DNA of 64,000 nt from Tritrichomonas musculus (GCA_039105265.1 JAPFFF010000006.1:3968001-4032000), one strand, 5' to 3'. Positions 9,258-18,716 are shown, counted from the first letter of the stretch. Notes: a model not told the origin generated them from the letters alone. Made by a program: numbers and translations.

Positions 9258-10832
9258 ATGTTGAATCCAGAAATTGAACTCAGAACATCAGCTGAAACAT
9301 GTACACAAATTGCATCATATTTTGATATCGTCGATAATTGTATAGCATTAAGCGATACCAATAAACAATACACAATCAGTCCACAAACATCATATTCACC
9401 ATCTCCTCCAATTCCTCAAGGCTCATATACGAGTGCTATAATATCTCCAAATACTAACAATACAGCAGATATATACAATGGATTTATTAGAGCTGATATG
9501 GAAGTTAGTATTAAAGAAGCTGCAGGACAAGATATCACAGCAACAATAGATGGTGATTACCAATTTAATAAAGTTTGGTTTGGCTTCAAAGATGCAAGAG
9601 ATGCTGTAGAGAAATATGAAATTGTAGCAAATGGCATCACCATCTATACCCAGAATTTTGGTTGTGAAGAATCATTTTTAACAGCTTGTTGTGCTAATGA
9701 AACAACAAAGAGAGCAGATGTTTATTCTAAAGCCAGACATAAAGACATATGGAATGGTAAATCAGGTAGCAGAACAGGATTCATTGTTGATTTTGGAGAT
9801 AAATGGAATGAAAAAACATATAAAATCCATCTCAAGATAGATTTAAGAAGGTTCTTACCATTATCTAATATTAAATATCTCCCAGCATTTGCAGGTAAGA
9901 TAGAACTAAGATTATTCTTTTCATGTGCTGGAATGGTATGCTGTCCTATCGGCCCAGGAAAAAGTTTTGAAAGTAATCATGTTGTTAATTCAACATACAC
10001 ATTACCAATCATCACAAATGAATTTACACCAATTGAAGAACCAATTATTATGTACACAGAATTAAAAGATAAAGTACTAACAGAAACAACCAGAGCATTT
10101 CAAGTCACTAAATATACCATCACAGAATGTTCATCTATTATACCGTGCTTTGGTATTGAAGACAATATTTATTCCAGTCTCGTACAAAGATATTCTGACC
10201 CAACACATCCACTTACATTTCCAACTCAAACAATTTCTGTTTACACTACTACGAGCCCATTAAAGAATCCCAATGATAAATCCACATGCACAATCACTCC
10301 TCGTTTTGTTGATTCCATATTTTGTCTATTTCCAGAGAAGCACACCCATCATACAGTATTCAAGAATCCCCAATTTAAGTTGTTCCAATTGAACTGTGGA
10401 GGATATGGAAACATACCTGCTAAAGCTTTCGGTACCACTAATGAATACCCAGAATTCTTAGAATATTGCCAAAATGCTATGAACATGAATGGAGGACAAA
10501 GTGGATTTAACAAAGAAGTTGTTGCATCGTTAACTAATGACCAACCATATGCACGCTCTCTTGGAAATTATTCTGATGATAGAACAAGTTTCTTTATTGC
10601 TCTCCCAACAGAAACAGATAATACATATCAACAGGGACTAACATCATTGTCTCCAATTAATTTTGAAATTATTGTATCTCAAAATACTGGCGCAAATACA
10701 TATGCTAACGATGTTAAAACCCCACCATTAATTTGTCTCTTATTTGATTCATCAATATCTATTCTTGTTCAACCAAATGGTATGCCACCACTTGTTCGCC
10801 TCGGCAACTATGATTTGACTACGCCACAGTAA
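9258..10832 (+). CDS. Candidate Polinton major capsid protein (double jelly roll)
   Basis: The product is 524 aa, beta-rich, with few long helices. Family-like features are the N-terminal segment with a PQTSYSP stretch, a middle block (about 190-225) with an arginine-leucine pair before LPLSNIKYLPAFAGKIELRL that resembles the strand pairs of Polinton and virophage major capsid proteins, and a C-terminal half repeating a similar layout. Length, position just after the ATPase and small proteins, and the absence of any better candidate favour the capsid role. The double jelly-roll call is inference from family layout, not a computed match. It starts 18 bp after the previous gene, with a seven-T run 4 bp before the ATG. 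Confidence 0.7.
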   Translation: MLNPEIELRTSAETCTQIASYFDIVDNCIALSDTNKQYTISPQTSYSPSPPIPQGSYTSAIISPNTNNTADIYNGFIRADMEVSIKEAAGQDITATIDGDYQFNKVWFGFKDARDAVEKYEIVANGITIYTQNFGCEESFLTACCANETTKRADVYSKARHKDIWNGKSGSRTGFIVDFGDKWNEKTYKIHLKIDLRRFLPLSNIKYLPAFAGKIELRLFFSCAGMVCCPIGPGKSFESNHVVNSTYTLPIITNEFTPIEEPIIMYTELKDKVLTETTRAFQVTKYTITECSSIIPCFGIEDNIYSSLVQRYSDPTHPLTFPTQTISVYTTTSPLKNPNDKSTCTITPRFVDSIFCLFPEKHTHHTVFKNPQFKLFQLNCGGYGNIPAKAFGTTNEYPEFLEYCQNAMNMNGGQSGFNKEVVASLTNDQPYARSLGNYSDDRTSFFIALPTETDNTYQQGLTSLSPINFEIIVSQNTGANTYANDVKTPPLICLLFDSSISILVQPNGMPPLVRLGNYDLTTPQ

Positions 10833-10869
10833 AATCTTTACCAATTTAATTTTTTTATTTCTACGATAA

Positions 10870-11475
10870 ATGGAACAAGCTATTGAATTTGTACCACTTG
10901 CTGATTATCCAGATTATGAAATATTATCACAGTACCCATTTACAATTCGTCGAAAAGATAACCATTATGTTGTATCAGAAAGAATAAATAAAAATAACGG
11001 GTATCCAAGTGTCTGCATAAATAGTGATAAAATAAATAAGCATCAAATCATAGCTAAACAATTCATTCCAAATCCAAATAATTTTAAATATATCGACCAC
11101 AAAAACAAAGATAGAACCGACTACCATTTGGAGAATTTAAGATGGTGTACATCAAGTGATAATAACAAAAATGCATCGTCAAGAAATGGTGTTAAATATG
11201 AATTTGTTGATGACATTCCAGATGATGCTATCATGATAACTCACTATCAAATGACAAAGGAATGCCGGGAGTTTAATGACAAGGAGTATTATTACTACTA
11301 TAATGAAGAAACAGATGAAGATATATTTTACCAAAGGATAACAGATGAGGTTTATAGAATAATGCATGTTAATGTAGCAAAAGGAGGAAGAAAATGCATT
11401 ATGACAAGAGATATAAATCATAAAAAAACCACCATATACATCCATTCTTTTAAGTTTCAGTACTGCTTGGAGTAA
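10870..11475 (+). CDS. HNH (NUMOD4-like) endonuclease-type protein
   Basis: The 201-aa protein has an N-terminal DYEILSQYPFTIRRK segment like NUMOD4 DNA-binding modules, followed by the HNH_3-type core: KHQIIAKQFIPNPNN (about 57-71), YIDHKNKDRTDYHLENLRW (about 75-93). This is the His/Asn/His order of HNH nucleases common in phages and giant viruses as free-standing homing endonucleases. The C-terminal 80 residues are Tyr-rich and unassigned. It could promote spread of neighbouring DNA or act in repair or packaging. The start codon follows TTTTTTTATTTCTACGATAA, the same CTACGATAA that precedes the leftward gene starting at 14244. Confidence 0.8.
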   Translation: MEQAIEFVPLADYPDYEILSQYPFTIRRKDNHYVVSERINKNNGYPSVCINSDKINKHQIIAKQFIPNPNNFKYIDHKNKDRTDYHLENLRWCTSSDNNKNASSRNGVKYEFVDDIPDDAIMITHYQMTKECREFNDKEYYYYYNEETDEDIFYQRITDEVYRIMHVNVAKGGRKCIMTRDINHKKTTIYIHSFKFQYCLE

Positions 11476-11519
11476 TTTTGTCAAGTTATTATTTTTTTCA
11501 TTTTTTTATCTTTACAGAA

Positions 11520-11972
11520 ATGCAAGAGCAATTTAAGGTCTATGATTATATCAACAACATTATCTCCCTCGCTGATAAACCAGAAGATTTCAAAGAATGT
11601 AATTTTGCCATCCTCTGTGATAAATATCCAATCCAACTATCACGAAATAATTATTTAGCGAAGGTCATTTATATTTCACTCAAGAGTGATAAAACAACAT
11701 GGAGAATATATCCTGACAAAATCAAGGAATATGAAATAGAACATGTAATACTCAGCACAAATTCTAGACGTCGATTGAATTACAAGATGAATGAATTCTT
11801 TGTTAATGGTTCAAATCTAGAACAAAATTATGAAGAGCATAGTTATTACAATTATTCCATTGAGAACGTATCAAAACAAACACGAGCATTAATAGATGAA
11901 TTACGTATAAAATACCAATTAAATACCCCTGAATTATTTGTGGGAGAACACCAACCATTAGTTCTAGAGTAA
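11520..11972 (+). CDS. Polinton protein of unknown function (150 aa)
   Basis: No family is recognised. The frame is open from 11478, but that region encodes the T-rich leader, and the Met at 11520 sits 12 bp after a seven-T run like the other genes of the element, so I prefer it. The product is mixed alpha/beta with a segment WRIYPDKIKEYEIEHVILS and an acidic, Tyr/Asn-rich tail ending in HQPLVLE. It follows the HNH gene by 44 bp and precedes the next small gene by 29 bp, probably as a separate transcription unit. Confidence 0.6.
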   Translation: MQEQFKVYDYINNIISLADKPEDFKECNFAILCDKYPIQLSRNNYLAKVIYISLKSDKTTWRIYPDKIKEYEIEHVILSTNSRRRLNYKMNEFFVNGSNLEQNYEEHSYYNYSIENVSKQTRALIDELRIKYQLNTPELFVGEHQPLVLE

Positions 11973-12001
11973 AGGGAATTAAAATTTTTTTTGGAAATGA
12001 A

Positions 12002-12430
12002 ATGAATAAATACAGAAATCCTAACAGTACAATTATTGGAGCAGAAGGAGAAATGTTTAACGAAGGAACCAAGACTGAACATACAGTTGGATTTAATCAT
12101 TTTGGAATCTTCTCTAATGACAATACATATGCTGTTACATTTAATCCATATTACAATAGACCTCCAACTAAATATATGGAAAATAAACCTGTAAGACCAC
12201 CAAAAAGTAATCAACATAGAACAAAACCATTGCATGAACCACCAGTTAGCATTACAGATGGAGGATATTATTTAAAAAAAGATAAGGCTCCCAAAGCACC
12301 AACCCTTCCCCCATATTTAAATAAACCAGAAAAATTAGGAGAGATACAAGGAAGAGCTGATGAAAAAGATAAAGGTAGAGTCATTTATGGTCCTCAACAT
12401 AAAGTTAAAATAGAGAATATTATCTATTAA
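12002..12430 (+). CDS. Polinton protein of unknown function (142 aa)
   Basis: No family is recognised. The protein is Pro/Lys/Asn-rich and probably extended: PYYNRPPTKYMENKPVRPPK near the middle, then PTLPPYLNKPEKLG. An eight-T run ends 9 bp before the ATG. Together with its 150-aa and 175-aa neighbours it forms a block of small genes each with its own T-tract. A minor virion protein is possible but unproven. Confidence 0.6.
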   Translation: MNKYRNPNSTIIGAEGEMFNEGTKTEHTVGFNHFGIFSNDNTYAVTFNPYYNRPPTKYMENKPVRPPKSNQHRTKPLHEPPVSITDGGYYLKKDKAPKAPTLPPYLNKPEKLGEIQGRADEKDKGRVIYGPQHKVKIENIIY

Positions 12431-12454
12431 TTAAAAGATTTTTTTGGGAAACAA

Positions 12455-12982
12455 ATGATTAAGAAACGAGCAAATAATCAAGGAATAAATGCTAATTTAT
12501 CATTAGAACCCCAAGCTGCTGCCCAATCAACATCAAATATCAATAACAATATCATCATTAACAAAAGAGATGATGGAAAAGAAGAAATTGTTATTACAAG
12601 AAATGTTGAACTAGATGAAAATCCAGAGGATGAGGCAAAAGATGTTAAATATGTCATCCTTGAGACATATGCCAATATATTGTTGAATCAAGATAAGGCT
12701 TTGCTATCTAATCTGGTTTCCAAAAATTGTATCATCGTACCAGCTACAGCTTTGTCTAATATTATCAAAGCAATCATAAAAGCAGAATCAGTTGAGGTAG
12801 GCCTTGATGAAGACATTGGATGTTGTGCAGGTAAAGCAAATCCAATTAGAAAGATAGAAAATATTAAAATAGTGAATGATAATGGAGAGGTATGCACAGA
12901 TTTCAAACAAGTATACAATAGAGAATATAATGAATTAATTAACAAATATCATCTGTGTTTGAAATACTGTATTAATATGTAG
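12455..12982 (+). CDS. Polinton protein of unknown function (175 aa)
   Basis: The N-terminal 60 residues are polar and Asn/Gln-rich; a compact alpha-helical part follows (about 68-115, LETYANILLNQDKALLSNLV and a second helix), and then a Cys-containing tail (DIGCCAG, CTDF, LCLKYCINM). Five cysteines in the last 65 residues might bind metal or form disulphides. No family is recognised. A seven-T run ends 9 bp before the ATG and the gene starts 24 bp after its neighbour. Confidence 0.6.
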   Translation: MIKKRANNQGINANLSLEPQAAAQSTSNINNNIIINKRDDGKEEIVITRNVELDENPEDEAKDVKYVILETYANILLNQDKALLSNLVSKNCIIVPATALSNIIKAIIKAESVEVGLDEDIGCCAGKANPIRKIENIKIVNDNGEVCTDFKQVYNREYNELINKYHLCLKYCINM

Positions 12983-13012
12983 CTTCGTTTTATTTTTTAA
13001 TTTTTTTCTTCA

Positions 13013-13303
13013 ATGGAAATGACTAACAAAATAGACCTAACACAATTCAACAAAACAGACATCGTAAAGAAACTATCCAAATCTAAATCAGAAGAGAACT
13101 TGTTAAATATTTTAGAGGGAGAGCCACCAGCTGAAATCAAAACTGAACCAGCACCTGAAAAACAGAAGAGGGGTAGAAAAAGCAAATACAATACCCCTGA
13201 GGAAAGATTAGAAGCAAGACGTAAGCAGCAGAAAGAATACAGGTTAAGAAAGAAGGCAGAGCTGGAAGAGTTAAAGAAGTTAGCACAATTAGTCAAAGCA
13301 TAA
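13013..13303 (+). CDS. Small basic DNA-binding-type protein (AT-hook plus bZIP-like helix)
   Basis: The product is 96 aa (94 if the second Met at 13019 is used). After an acidic N-terminus comes a KRGRKSKY AT-hook-like word (about 52-59), then a continuous basic helix EARRKQQKEYRLRKKAELEE with leucines spaced as in a short zipper. Similar small basic-region proteins occur in large DNA viruses. It likely binds AT-rich DNA, perhaps to condense the genome or regulate element genes. It ends 35 bp before the stop of the leftward gene 13339-14244, so the two are convergent. Confidence 0.65.
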   Translation: MEMTNKIDLTQFNKTDIVKKLSKSKSEENLLNILEGEPPAEIKTEPAPEKQKRGRKSKYNTPEERLEARRKQQKEYRLRKKAELEELKKLAQLVKA

Positions 13304-13338
13304 AAAAATATCTAGATGGTGAAATATTTTTTTGTATC

Positions 13339-14244
13339 TTACTCTTTAAATTCATCAATTACTTCGTTATAATATTTCATGATTATATCTAATGAACCTT
13401 CAAAATATTCATCCTTAGATGAAGCCTTCTTTAATTCATTTCTATCTACTGCCTCGTTAAGTAATTGGAGGAATTTAGCTTCAGCTTTAAATTGGTCATT
13501 AACTGGGAAACATATTATTTCGGTTGCTCCACCGTTAAATTGTTGATATGCAGATAACCTTTGTTTCATACCAAATGTTCTTCCTACCTTGTAAATTTCT
13601 GTTCCTTTATGCTTTGTTAACTGGACAATATAAATATAGCCTTTTATATCTTTGGAAACATAAAAATTATGTCGATTAGCTATATATTTTACAGAATATC
13701 CCAATTGTTCCAATTCTCTTTTTAATTGTTGTTGTGTATATTTAATACCAGTCTCTTCGAAGTATTTTTCCTGAATTACTTTTAAATTCCCTCTATCCAT
13801 TATCTTTCCATATAAATCCATAAATGTTTCCAGTGAAGTGATTTCATATTTTTGCTTCATTCTTTTTATTTCTTCAATTATTGTATTATTTGATTGTTCT
13901 AAATTATTTACTCTTTGTTTTAAGAATTTATTTTCTTGGTATACTTCTGAATATTTTATAGATTCAACATCACACACACCTTCTAACTGCATTATTTCTG
14001 CCTTAAGTTCGATAATTTCATTCTTGAGATTTGATATTATACCTGCATTCCATTCATCATTTTCATATAGTGATTCATTCAATTGTTTTATCTCTGCTTT
14101 TAATTTTTCATTTTCGTCTCTGAGTAAATTAATTTCTTGGATAGCATCTCGTAATAATTTCTCGTAATCAACTCCGCCAACTTCGTTGGAGCCACTAAAA
14201 GTGCCGTTGCTTAGAGCTTGCGAATAATCTAACCCTTGGTTCAT
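13339..14244 (-). CDS. Coiled-coil protein with GIY-YIG/T5orf172-type domain (301 aa)
   Basis: Residues about 25-145 form a long coiled coil (LLRDENEKLKAEIKQL, then leucine/isoleucine heptads). The C-terminal domain (about 205-300) reads YIYIVQLTKHKGTEIYKVGRT, then RLSAYQQFNGG and a late Glu: the layout of the T5orf172 branch of GIY-YIG nucleases found in phages and large DNA viruses. Together these suggest a multimeric DNA-cutting or DNA-binding protein. The start follows CTACGATAA, also found before the HNH gene. Near its N-terminus a CCAAC-TTC-GTTGG hairpin (14177-14189) is translated. The promoter-like T-tract lies at 14266-14290, next to the end of the polymerase gene. Confidence 0.8.
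   Translation of the reverse strand: MNQGLDYSQALSNGTFSGSNEVGGVDYEKLLRDAIQEINLLRDENEKLKAEIKQLNESLYENDEWNAGIISNLKNEIIELKAEIMQLEGVCDVESIKYSEVYQENKFLKQRVNNLEQSNNTIIEEIKRMKQKYEITSLETFMDLYGKIMDRGNLKVIQEKYFEETGIKYTQQQLKRELEQLGYSVKYIANRHNFYVSKDIKGYIYIVQLTKHKGTEIYKVGRTFGMKQRLSAYQQFNGGATEIICFPVNDQFKAEAKFLQLLNEAVDRNELKKASSKDEYFEGSLDIIMKYYNEVIDEFKE
14177..14189. repeat. Small hairpin inside the GIY-YIG gene
   Basis: CCAAC-TTC-GTTGG with flanking CTCC and GGAG words. It has the same GAA/TTC loop as hairpins elsewhere in the window. Confidence 0.6.
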
Positions 14245-14265
14245 TTATCGTAGAGATAAAATTTC

Positions 14266-14296
14266 GAAAAAAATTATGAAACGCTATAAAATTAAA
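14266..14296 (-). promoter_or_regulatory. Promoter-like module upstream of the GIY-YIG gene
   Basis: Read on the minus strand, TTTTATAGCGT is followed within 3 bp by ATAATTTTTTT, ending about 23 bp before the start codon at 14244. The same two words in the same order precede the polymerase gene (17540-17566). The module overlaps the stop codon of the polymerase gene. Confidence 0.55.
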
Positions 14297-17200
14297 ATTT
14301 GATTCTTCTCTCAAATACCGGTAAATTAATTTGTTGATACGAAGATGATTTTCTAAAACAATTAGCACCATCGAGAAGATTAAAAATGATTTCCTCTCCA
14401 TTGTACATTCTTTCATAAAGCTCTTCAACTGTGATTCCCATTCTTTTAGCTTTGTTGAGAATACATTGTTTTGGTATTCCTTTACATCGCACATGTAATC
14501 CTTCATTCCCTTTTTCATCAACTAATATATCCAGATAGCTCTTCTTTCCTAGTGCAATTAATTTTCTAGAATGTACACCGCCAACAGCACCATTAAATGA
14601 ATCAAAATCGCAATGGAACTGTGTCATCTTTTTACCAATTAATTCTTTTCCATATTTTTTCTTAAACACCTCTGCAATCCTTGGTACATCTATTTCTTTA
14701 ACATGAATGGAATCAGTGTCTGTATAATAAATATCTATTCCATTCTGCTCTGCTGAACTTATAACTCTATTCATCAAATGCTTACTCCACGACAAAACAC
14801 TTGCACCAAAATGTGGTAGATTGAAATGATTATTTATGGGCTTTACTTTTTTAACATATACATTATCAATTGATTTATTTTCTATTATTTCTGTGATATA
14901 ATTATAATTCTTCCAAATATATTTGATGGCTTTATTTTTTGGAATACATTTTGTTTCTGTCGTAGTTGCTTTTAATATAGATTTACCATATATGGAATTC
15001 AAGAGTAATTTAATAGTTTGTTGCAATGGATTGTTGGCATCTTGATATTTCCTCCTGAGATTAAATAATTTCTCGATGAAGATATTAATCTTGTTATTAA
15101 ATCCTTCATCAAAATAATACCCTCTAATGAACTCATAATCAAAATCATAAAACTCCATCAAATCCATGAAAGCCCTCTTGTCAATATAATAATGGTCTAT
15201 TGGATTGTTGGTAAATATTTTTGAGCCTTGTTCAAGGCTCTTTGAGCCCGGGACCGAAGGTCCTTTTCTACTAAATACTTGTCCAAATTTATATGGACTG
15301 GATGATTTACATTTTATTTTCTTAATATTTATTTCTGCAAAGAACTGGTCAAAATCTAATAACTCCTCTGTTAATATATCAGGAGGAATTACTTTTGGGA
15401 TTCCTTTTGGCACGCCAGACATAATACTCATTGCTGATGGATATAAAGATACAGCATCAAAATCTTGTAATCTCTCTTCAACATATTGTTTCTCATTGTT
15501 AGCTGTCATTGTTCTTCCACCACTAACGCAACGTTGGATAAAATTCTGTGGCTTGCCACTTAACTGGTAGCAATCATCAAAGCATCCAAATCTGTATGCA
15601 TAATAATAACCAATAGAAGATATGGAAATGAAATTATGTACGTCCAACATATCTGTCTTTGTTTGTTTAAATACTTCTATGAGGTCTCTATTAAATTTTT
15701 CAACGCCCTTCATCAATACTATACAATCTAGTTTACAGTAATAAATAGCATACTTCATTATATCAATATTTAAATCACTGTATGCGCCACAAGCTTGTGC
15801 ATTATCTATTAGTTGTTTCCAGTCTTGTTTTATTTGTGTTAGTGTTTTCTTATCTTTATTCTCCATGTAATATTGTAATTGGAATTCAAGTGCTGATACA
15901 TTCTTTCGTTTTATATTTTTTTCAGTGTACAGTTTATATGCCATCACTTCTTTGTGGACCGGTAGCTGAAACATTTTAGCGAAAGATGCTAATGCAGCAG
16001 GAATAATGGAATAACTATTGCGGAATGTTAATCTCTTCTCTATTATTGTCATCTTTCTGGTCTTCTTTGTTTTCTTATCTGTGCCTTCTATTTCTTTATA
16101 TTTTGTCATTACTATCTGTAAAATGGTTCCACTTCTTTCTGTAATCTGTACATCCCATCCAGGAGTATTTATAAAGAAGCATGCATCATATTTTAAATTA
16201 TGGAAGTATGTAAGTGAATTATTATCTAGTGATTTCAACAATCTATCTGCAATTTGGTCTCCCTCACAAGCAGAGCTTGGGCCAGCAGAGCTGTCAAAAA
16301 TAAGTTTATGAATTAGTTTCCCTGTTCTAAATACAGTAATGTTCAGATATGGTTTATGTGGTGATAATGTTGTATCAGTTTCAAAATCTGAATAGTATAT
16401 CTTTGACCACTCTCTTTCTTTCTTCAGTTCTGTGGAATCTATCTTTTGACAACAAAGAGATGGGTCATATGATAAATCCATATAATCTGTTAAATGGCTA
16501 TTGTATTCATTTGTTGCCAGTATATTCATTTCACACGCTTTTATTTCTCTAAACATATTATCTTTAAATAGCTTTCGCAGAATGGTAATCAATTTTGTAT
16601 TTCCCACAGGTTTGTTAATCATGTAATGGTTCTTGAATAATAACAAGTCGACGGTTCTGTTAAAATCTTTAGCCCATTTTCTTTTCCTTGTATCTATTTT
16701 CATTTGCATCTGATACTTTATATCTAAATCTTCATCTATCCGTCTTACAATGAAATGGCACTTAAAATGTTTAGCTATATCACAGATTAAATTATTTGGT
16801 ACCATTCTTGTTTTAACCATAAATCGTAGCTGATTGATTTCTTCATTTGTGAACACTCCTGATTGGATGCATGCATAAACCAAACAGTTATCTTGGTAGT
16901 TATTTTTTTCCACTGATTTGAATATTTGGTATTTAGTTAAGTCTATATCAGATAAGTTAATATATGGAAAGAATCCACCATCTGGACTTTCTCTGTATTC
17001 CTCATCTATTTCTATTTCTTCTTCATATAATTTCCCTTTGTTGTCTTGCTTATCTATTGTGAATGTTGTTTGTTTCCCTTTCCTTTTGTTTTTAAGGAAT
17101 AGTAATTGATATTTTGCTGGAATGAATACATTACCAACCCATGGATTATTATCAGAACAGTCATCATTTAAATCTATTGTGCCCGATATGTGTCCTATAG

Positions 17201-17522
17201 TTGTATCTATCTTTTGTGCTTTAGATAGAGTAAACCATTTATAATCTTCACCATCTAATGATTCACTTTTTACCACTACATTCTTTTTATTCTTCTTGTG
17301 TAATTGCCTTAACATTTCAGTGAATGCTAATCTTTTATCTTCATTATCTCCAATGTCTATTTCAAATGATATTTCTTTATTTGCCTTTTGCATAAATTCC
17401 TTCATCTGTTTTTTAAATTTTGGTTTCTCTTTAATATTTTTGATTCTTTCTTTGTATTCTTTTCTGGCTTCAGTTTTTGCAGTAGAATAGAGGTCAACTG
17501 AGATGTCAAAAAGATAGCTCAT
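14292..17522 (-). CDS. Polinton protein-primed family B DNA polymerase
   Basis: The 1076-aa protein replicates the linear element from a protein primer. Exonuclease motifs: DFETDTT near residue 378 (Exo I), FHNLKYDACFF near 440 (Exo II), YYCKLDC near 592 (Exo III). Polymerase motifs: DAVSLYPSAM near 690 (motif A), KLLLNSIYGKSI near 835 (motif B), YTDTDSIHV near 930 (motif C). The 300-residue N-terminal region contains DNCLVYACIQSGVFT (about 212-226), which looks like the Cys start of an OTU-type fold; that is only a suggestion. Length is typical for Maverick polymerases. Two groups of small hairpins lie inside the frame (15223-15263 and 16267-16293). Confidence 0.95.
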   Translation of the reverse strand: MSYLFDISVDLYSTAKTEARKEYKERIKNIKEKPKFKKQMKEFMQKANKEISFEIDIGDNEDKRLAFTEMLRQLHKKNKKNVVVKSESLDGEDYKWFTLSKAQKIDTTIGHISGTIDLNDDCSDNNPWVGNVFIPAKYQLLFLKNKRKGKQTTFTIDKQDNKGKLYEEEIEIDEEYRESPDGGFFPYINLSDIDLTKYQIFKSVEKNNYQDNCLVYACIQSGVFTNEEINQLRFMVKTRMVPNNLICDIAKHFKCHFIVRRIDEDLDIKYQMQMKIDTRKRKWAKDFNRTVDLLLFKNHYMINKPVGNTKLITILRKLFKDNMFREIKACEMNILATNEYNSHLTDYMDLSYDPSLCCQKIDSTELKKEREWSKIYYSDFETDTTLSPHKPYLNITVFRTGKLIHKLIFDSSAGPSSACEGDQIADRLLKSLDNNSLTYFHNLKYDACFFINTPGWDVQITERSGTILQIVMTKYKEIEGTDKKTKKTRKMTIIEKRLTFRNSYSIIPAALASFAKMFQLPVHKEVMAYKLYTEKNIKRKNVSALEFQLQYYMENKDKKTLTQIKQDWKQLIDNAQACGAYSDLNIDIMKYAIYYCKLDCIVLMKGVEKFNRDLIEVFKQTKTDMLDVHNFISISSIGYYYAYRFGCFDDCYQLSGKPQNFIQRCVSGGRTMTANNEKQYVEERLQDFDAVSLYPSAMSIMSGVPKGIPKVIPPDILTEELLDFDQFFAEINIKKIKCKSSSPYKFGQVFSRKGPSVPGSKSLEQGSKIFTNNPIDHYYIDKRAFMDLMEFYDFDYEFIRGYYFDEGFNNKINIFIEKLFNLRRKYQDANNPLQQTIKLLLNSIYGKSILKATTTETKCIPKNKAIKYIWKNYNYITEIIENKSIDNVYVKKVKPINNHFNLPHFGASVLSWSKHLMNRVISSAEQNGIDIYYTDTDSIHVKEIDVPRIAEVFKKKYGKELIGKKMTQFHCDFDSFNGAVGGVHSRKLIALGKKSYLDILVDEKGNEGLHVRCKGIPKQCILNKAKRMGITVEELYERMYNGEEIIFNLLDGANCFRKSSSYQQINLPVFERRIKF
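15223..15263. repeat. Two small hairpins inside the polymerase gene
   Basis: GAGCCTTG-TT-CAAGGCTC (15223-15240) and GGACC-GAA-GGTCC (15251-15263) are 10 bp apart. They are encoded within the stretch between the exonuclease/palm motif A and motif B and are translated as a short Gly/Ser/Pro/Lys-rich loop, consistent with an insertion tolerated in a surface loop. Confidence 0.75.
16267..16293. repeat. 27-bp double hairpin inside the polymerase gene
   Basis: CAAGC-AGA-GCTTG (16267-16279) and CAGC-AGA-GCTG (16283-16293) lie side by side. Read on the coding strand this 27-bp unit is the same, apart from one base, as 25255-25281 in the unrelated gene at 24833-28621, and both are translated as SSAG-x-SSAC. 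The CAAGC half also occurs in a spacer at 18005-18017. Confidence 0.85.
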
Positions 17523-17539
17523 TTAACATAAAATTAAAA

Positions 17540-17570
17540 AAGCTAAAAAAATTATCACGCTATAAAAATT
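17540..17570 (-). promoter_or_regulatory. Promoter-like module upstream of the polymerase gene
   Basis: On the minus strand, TTTTTATAGCGTG is followed directly by ATAATTTTTTTAGC, ending about 22 bp before the start codon at 17522. It is the counterpart of the module at 14266-14296. The region 17523-17664 otherwise holds only A/T-rich leader sequence shared with the rightward gene at 17665. Confidence 0.55.
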
Positions 17571-17664
17571 ATAGCTGAACAGAAAAAAATAAAAATGTAG
17601 AATATAAAAATATAGAAACACCTGCCCATATAATTTTTTGAAAGTACATTTATATTTTCTCAAA

Positions 17665-17991
17665 ATGTCTGTAGAGTATATTTATTTAATTCGTGAGAGA
17701 GAATTTGCTTACACTAATCAACCTGTATATAAAATTGGTAGAACAAATAAAATTGCAACAAGAATGGGACAATATCCTAAAGATAGTGAAGTGTATTTAG
17801 TGGAAGCGGTTAGTGATTCGGTAAAAGTTGAAAAAGAATTGATTACTATCTTTGAAGAGAATTATGAGAGAGCAACAACAAAAGATGGAAAAACATGGAT
17901 TGGTAATGAATATTTTGTAGGCAATGTTAACGAAATGATTTATATAATTAGAACATATATTTCATACCAATGCCCTAGAGTTGTGAAGTGA
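17665..17991 (+). CDS. Small GIY-YIG/T5orf172-type protein (108 aa)
   Basis: The protein reads YIYLIREREFAYTNQPVYKIGRT, then TRMGQYPKDSEV and a late NEYFVGN segment, a minimal single-domain relative of the C-terminal domain of the 13339-14244 product. The YIYL...VYKIGRT pair stands for the GIY and YIG motifs of this branch. The frame extends to 17638 but the Met at 17665 starts directly at the domain. Such free-standing domains are common in phages and giant viruses; the role in the element (homing, repair, exclusion of relatives) is not known. It is divergent from the polymerase gene. Confidence 0.75.
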   Translation: MSVEYIYLIREREFAYTNQPVYKIGRTNKIATRMGQYPKDSEVYLVEAVSDSVKVEKELITIFEENYERATTKDGKTWIGNEYFVGNVNEMIYIIRTYISYQCPRVVK

Positions 17992-18004
17992 AATTAGTGG
18001 ACTA

Positions 18005-18033
18005 CAAGCAGAGCTTGGGTCTTGCGAAGCAAG
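18005..18033. repeat. Small paired hairpins in the Polinton spacer
   Basis: CAAGC-AGA-GCTTG (18005-18017) is identical to half of the double hairpin inside the polymerase gene; CTTGC-GAA-GCAAG (18021-18033) follows at once. Confidence 0.75.
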
Positions 18034-18171
18034 CCAAAAAATTGGTCTATGGACCAAATTTGTTTTGAGATATTTTGGTTAGAAATTTTGATAAATTGTA
18101 ATTTTTTTGATAATATTTATTGATTTCATTTGAAAAACAGTTAAATTTGGGGTGTTTTTGATTAAAAATTA

Positions 18172-18546
18172 GATGGACCATTTTTATGACCATTCTTATG
18201 ACCATTCTTGTTCAACCTCTATATAAATTTTTTTGATTTATGATTTTTAAATTTCAACTAATCATAATTTCTATTGAAAAGTTTCCATCACAAAAATTGG
18301 TTCACAAAAAATTGGTCATAAATAAATTCTTTGAATTGAAAATAATGATATGAAGTAAAATTTTCATTTATAATATCCTAGTGATACACAAGGTATATCT
18401 TAGTGGTTCACAAAGATATCTTATTGGTTCACAAGGTATATCTTAGTGGTTCACAAGGCATACTTATTGGTTCACAAATACATACTTTTTGGTTCACAAA
18501 GATGTCTTATTGGTTCACAAATACATACTTTTTGGTTCACAAAGAT
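18172..18546. repeat. Short tandem repeats (GACCATTCTTAT type, then GGTTCACAA type)
   Basis: At 18172-18208 the word ATGACCATTCTT recurs with a 12-13 bp step. From about 18380 to 18546 roughly eight units of 21-24 bp follow, each with TGGTTCACAAAGATATCTTA or a close variant. They lie in the non-coding spacer between convergent Polinton genes. No reading frame is supported. Confidence 0.8.
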
Positions 18547-18716
18547 TTAAATTTTGAAAATTTTTTTATTATTATGTGATTATCTCAATTTCTGATAAAG
18601 CTTTTTGAATGCAATTGAATATATAAATTCTATATTCAATCCTGAAAATTTTCTTCTCATAAACCACTCAAAAATATTGAATAGATATTTAGTTATAACT
18701 ATCTCATGCTTGAGAG

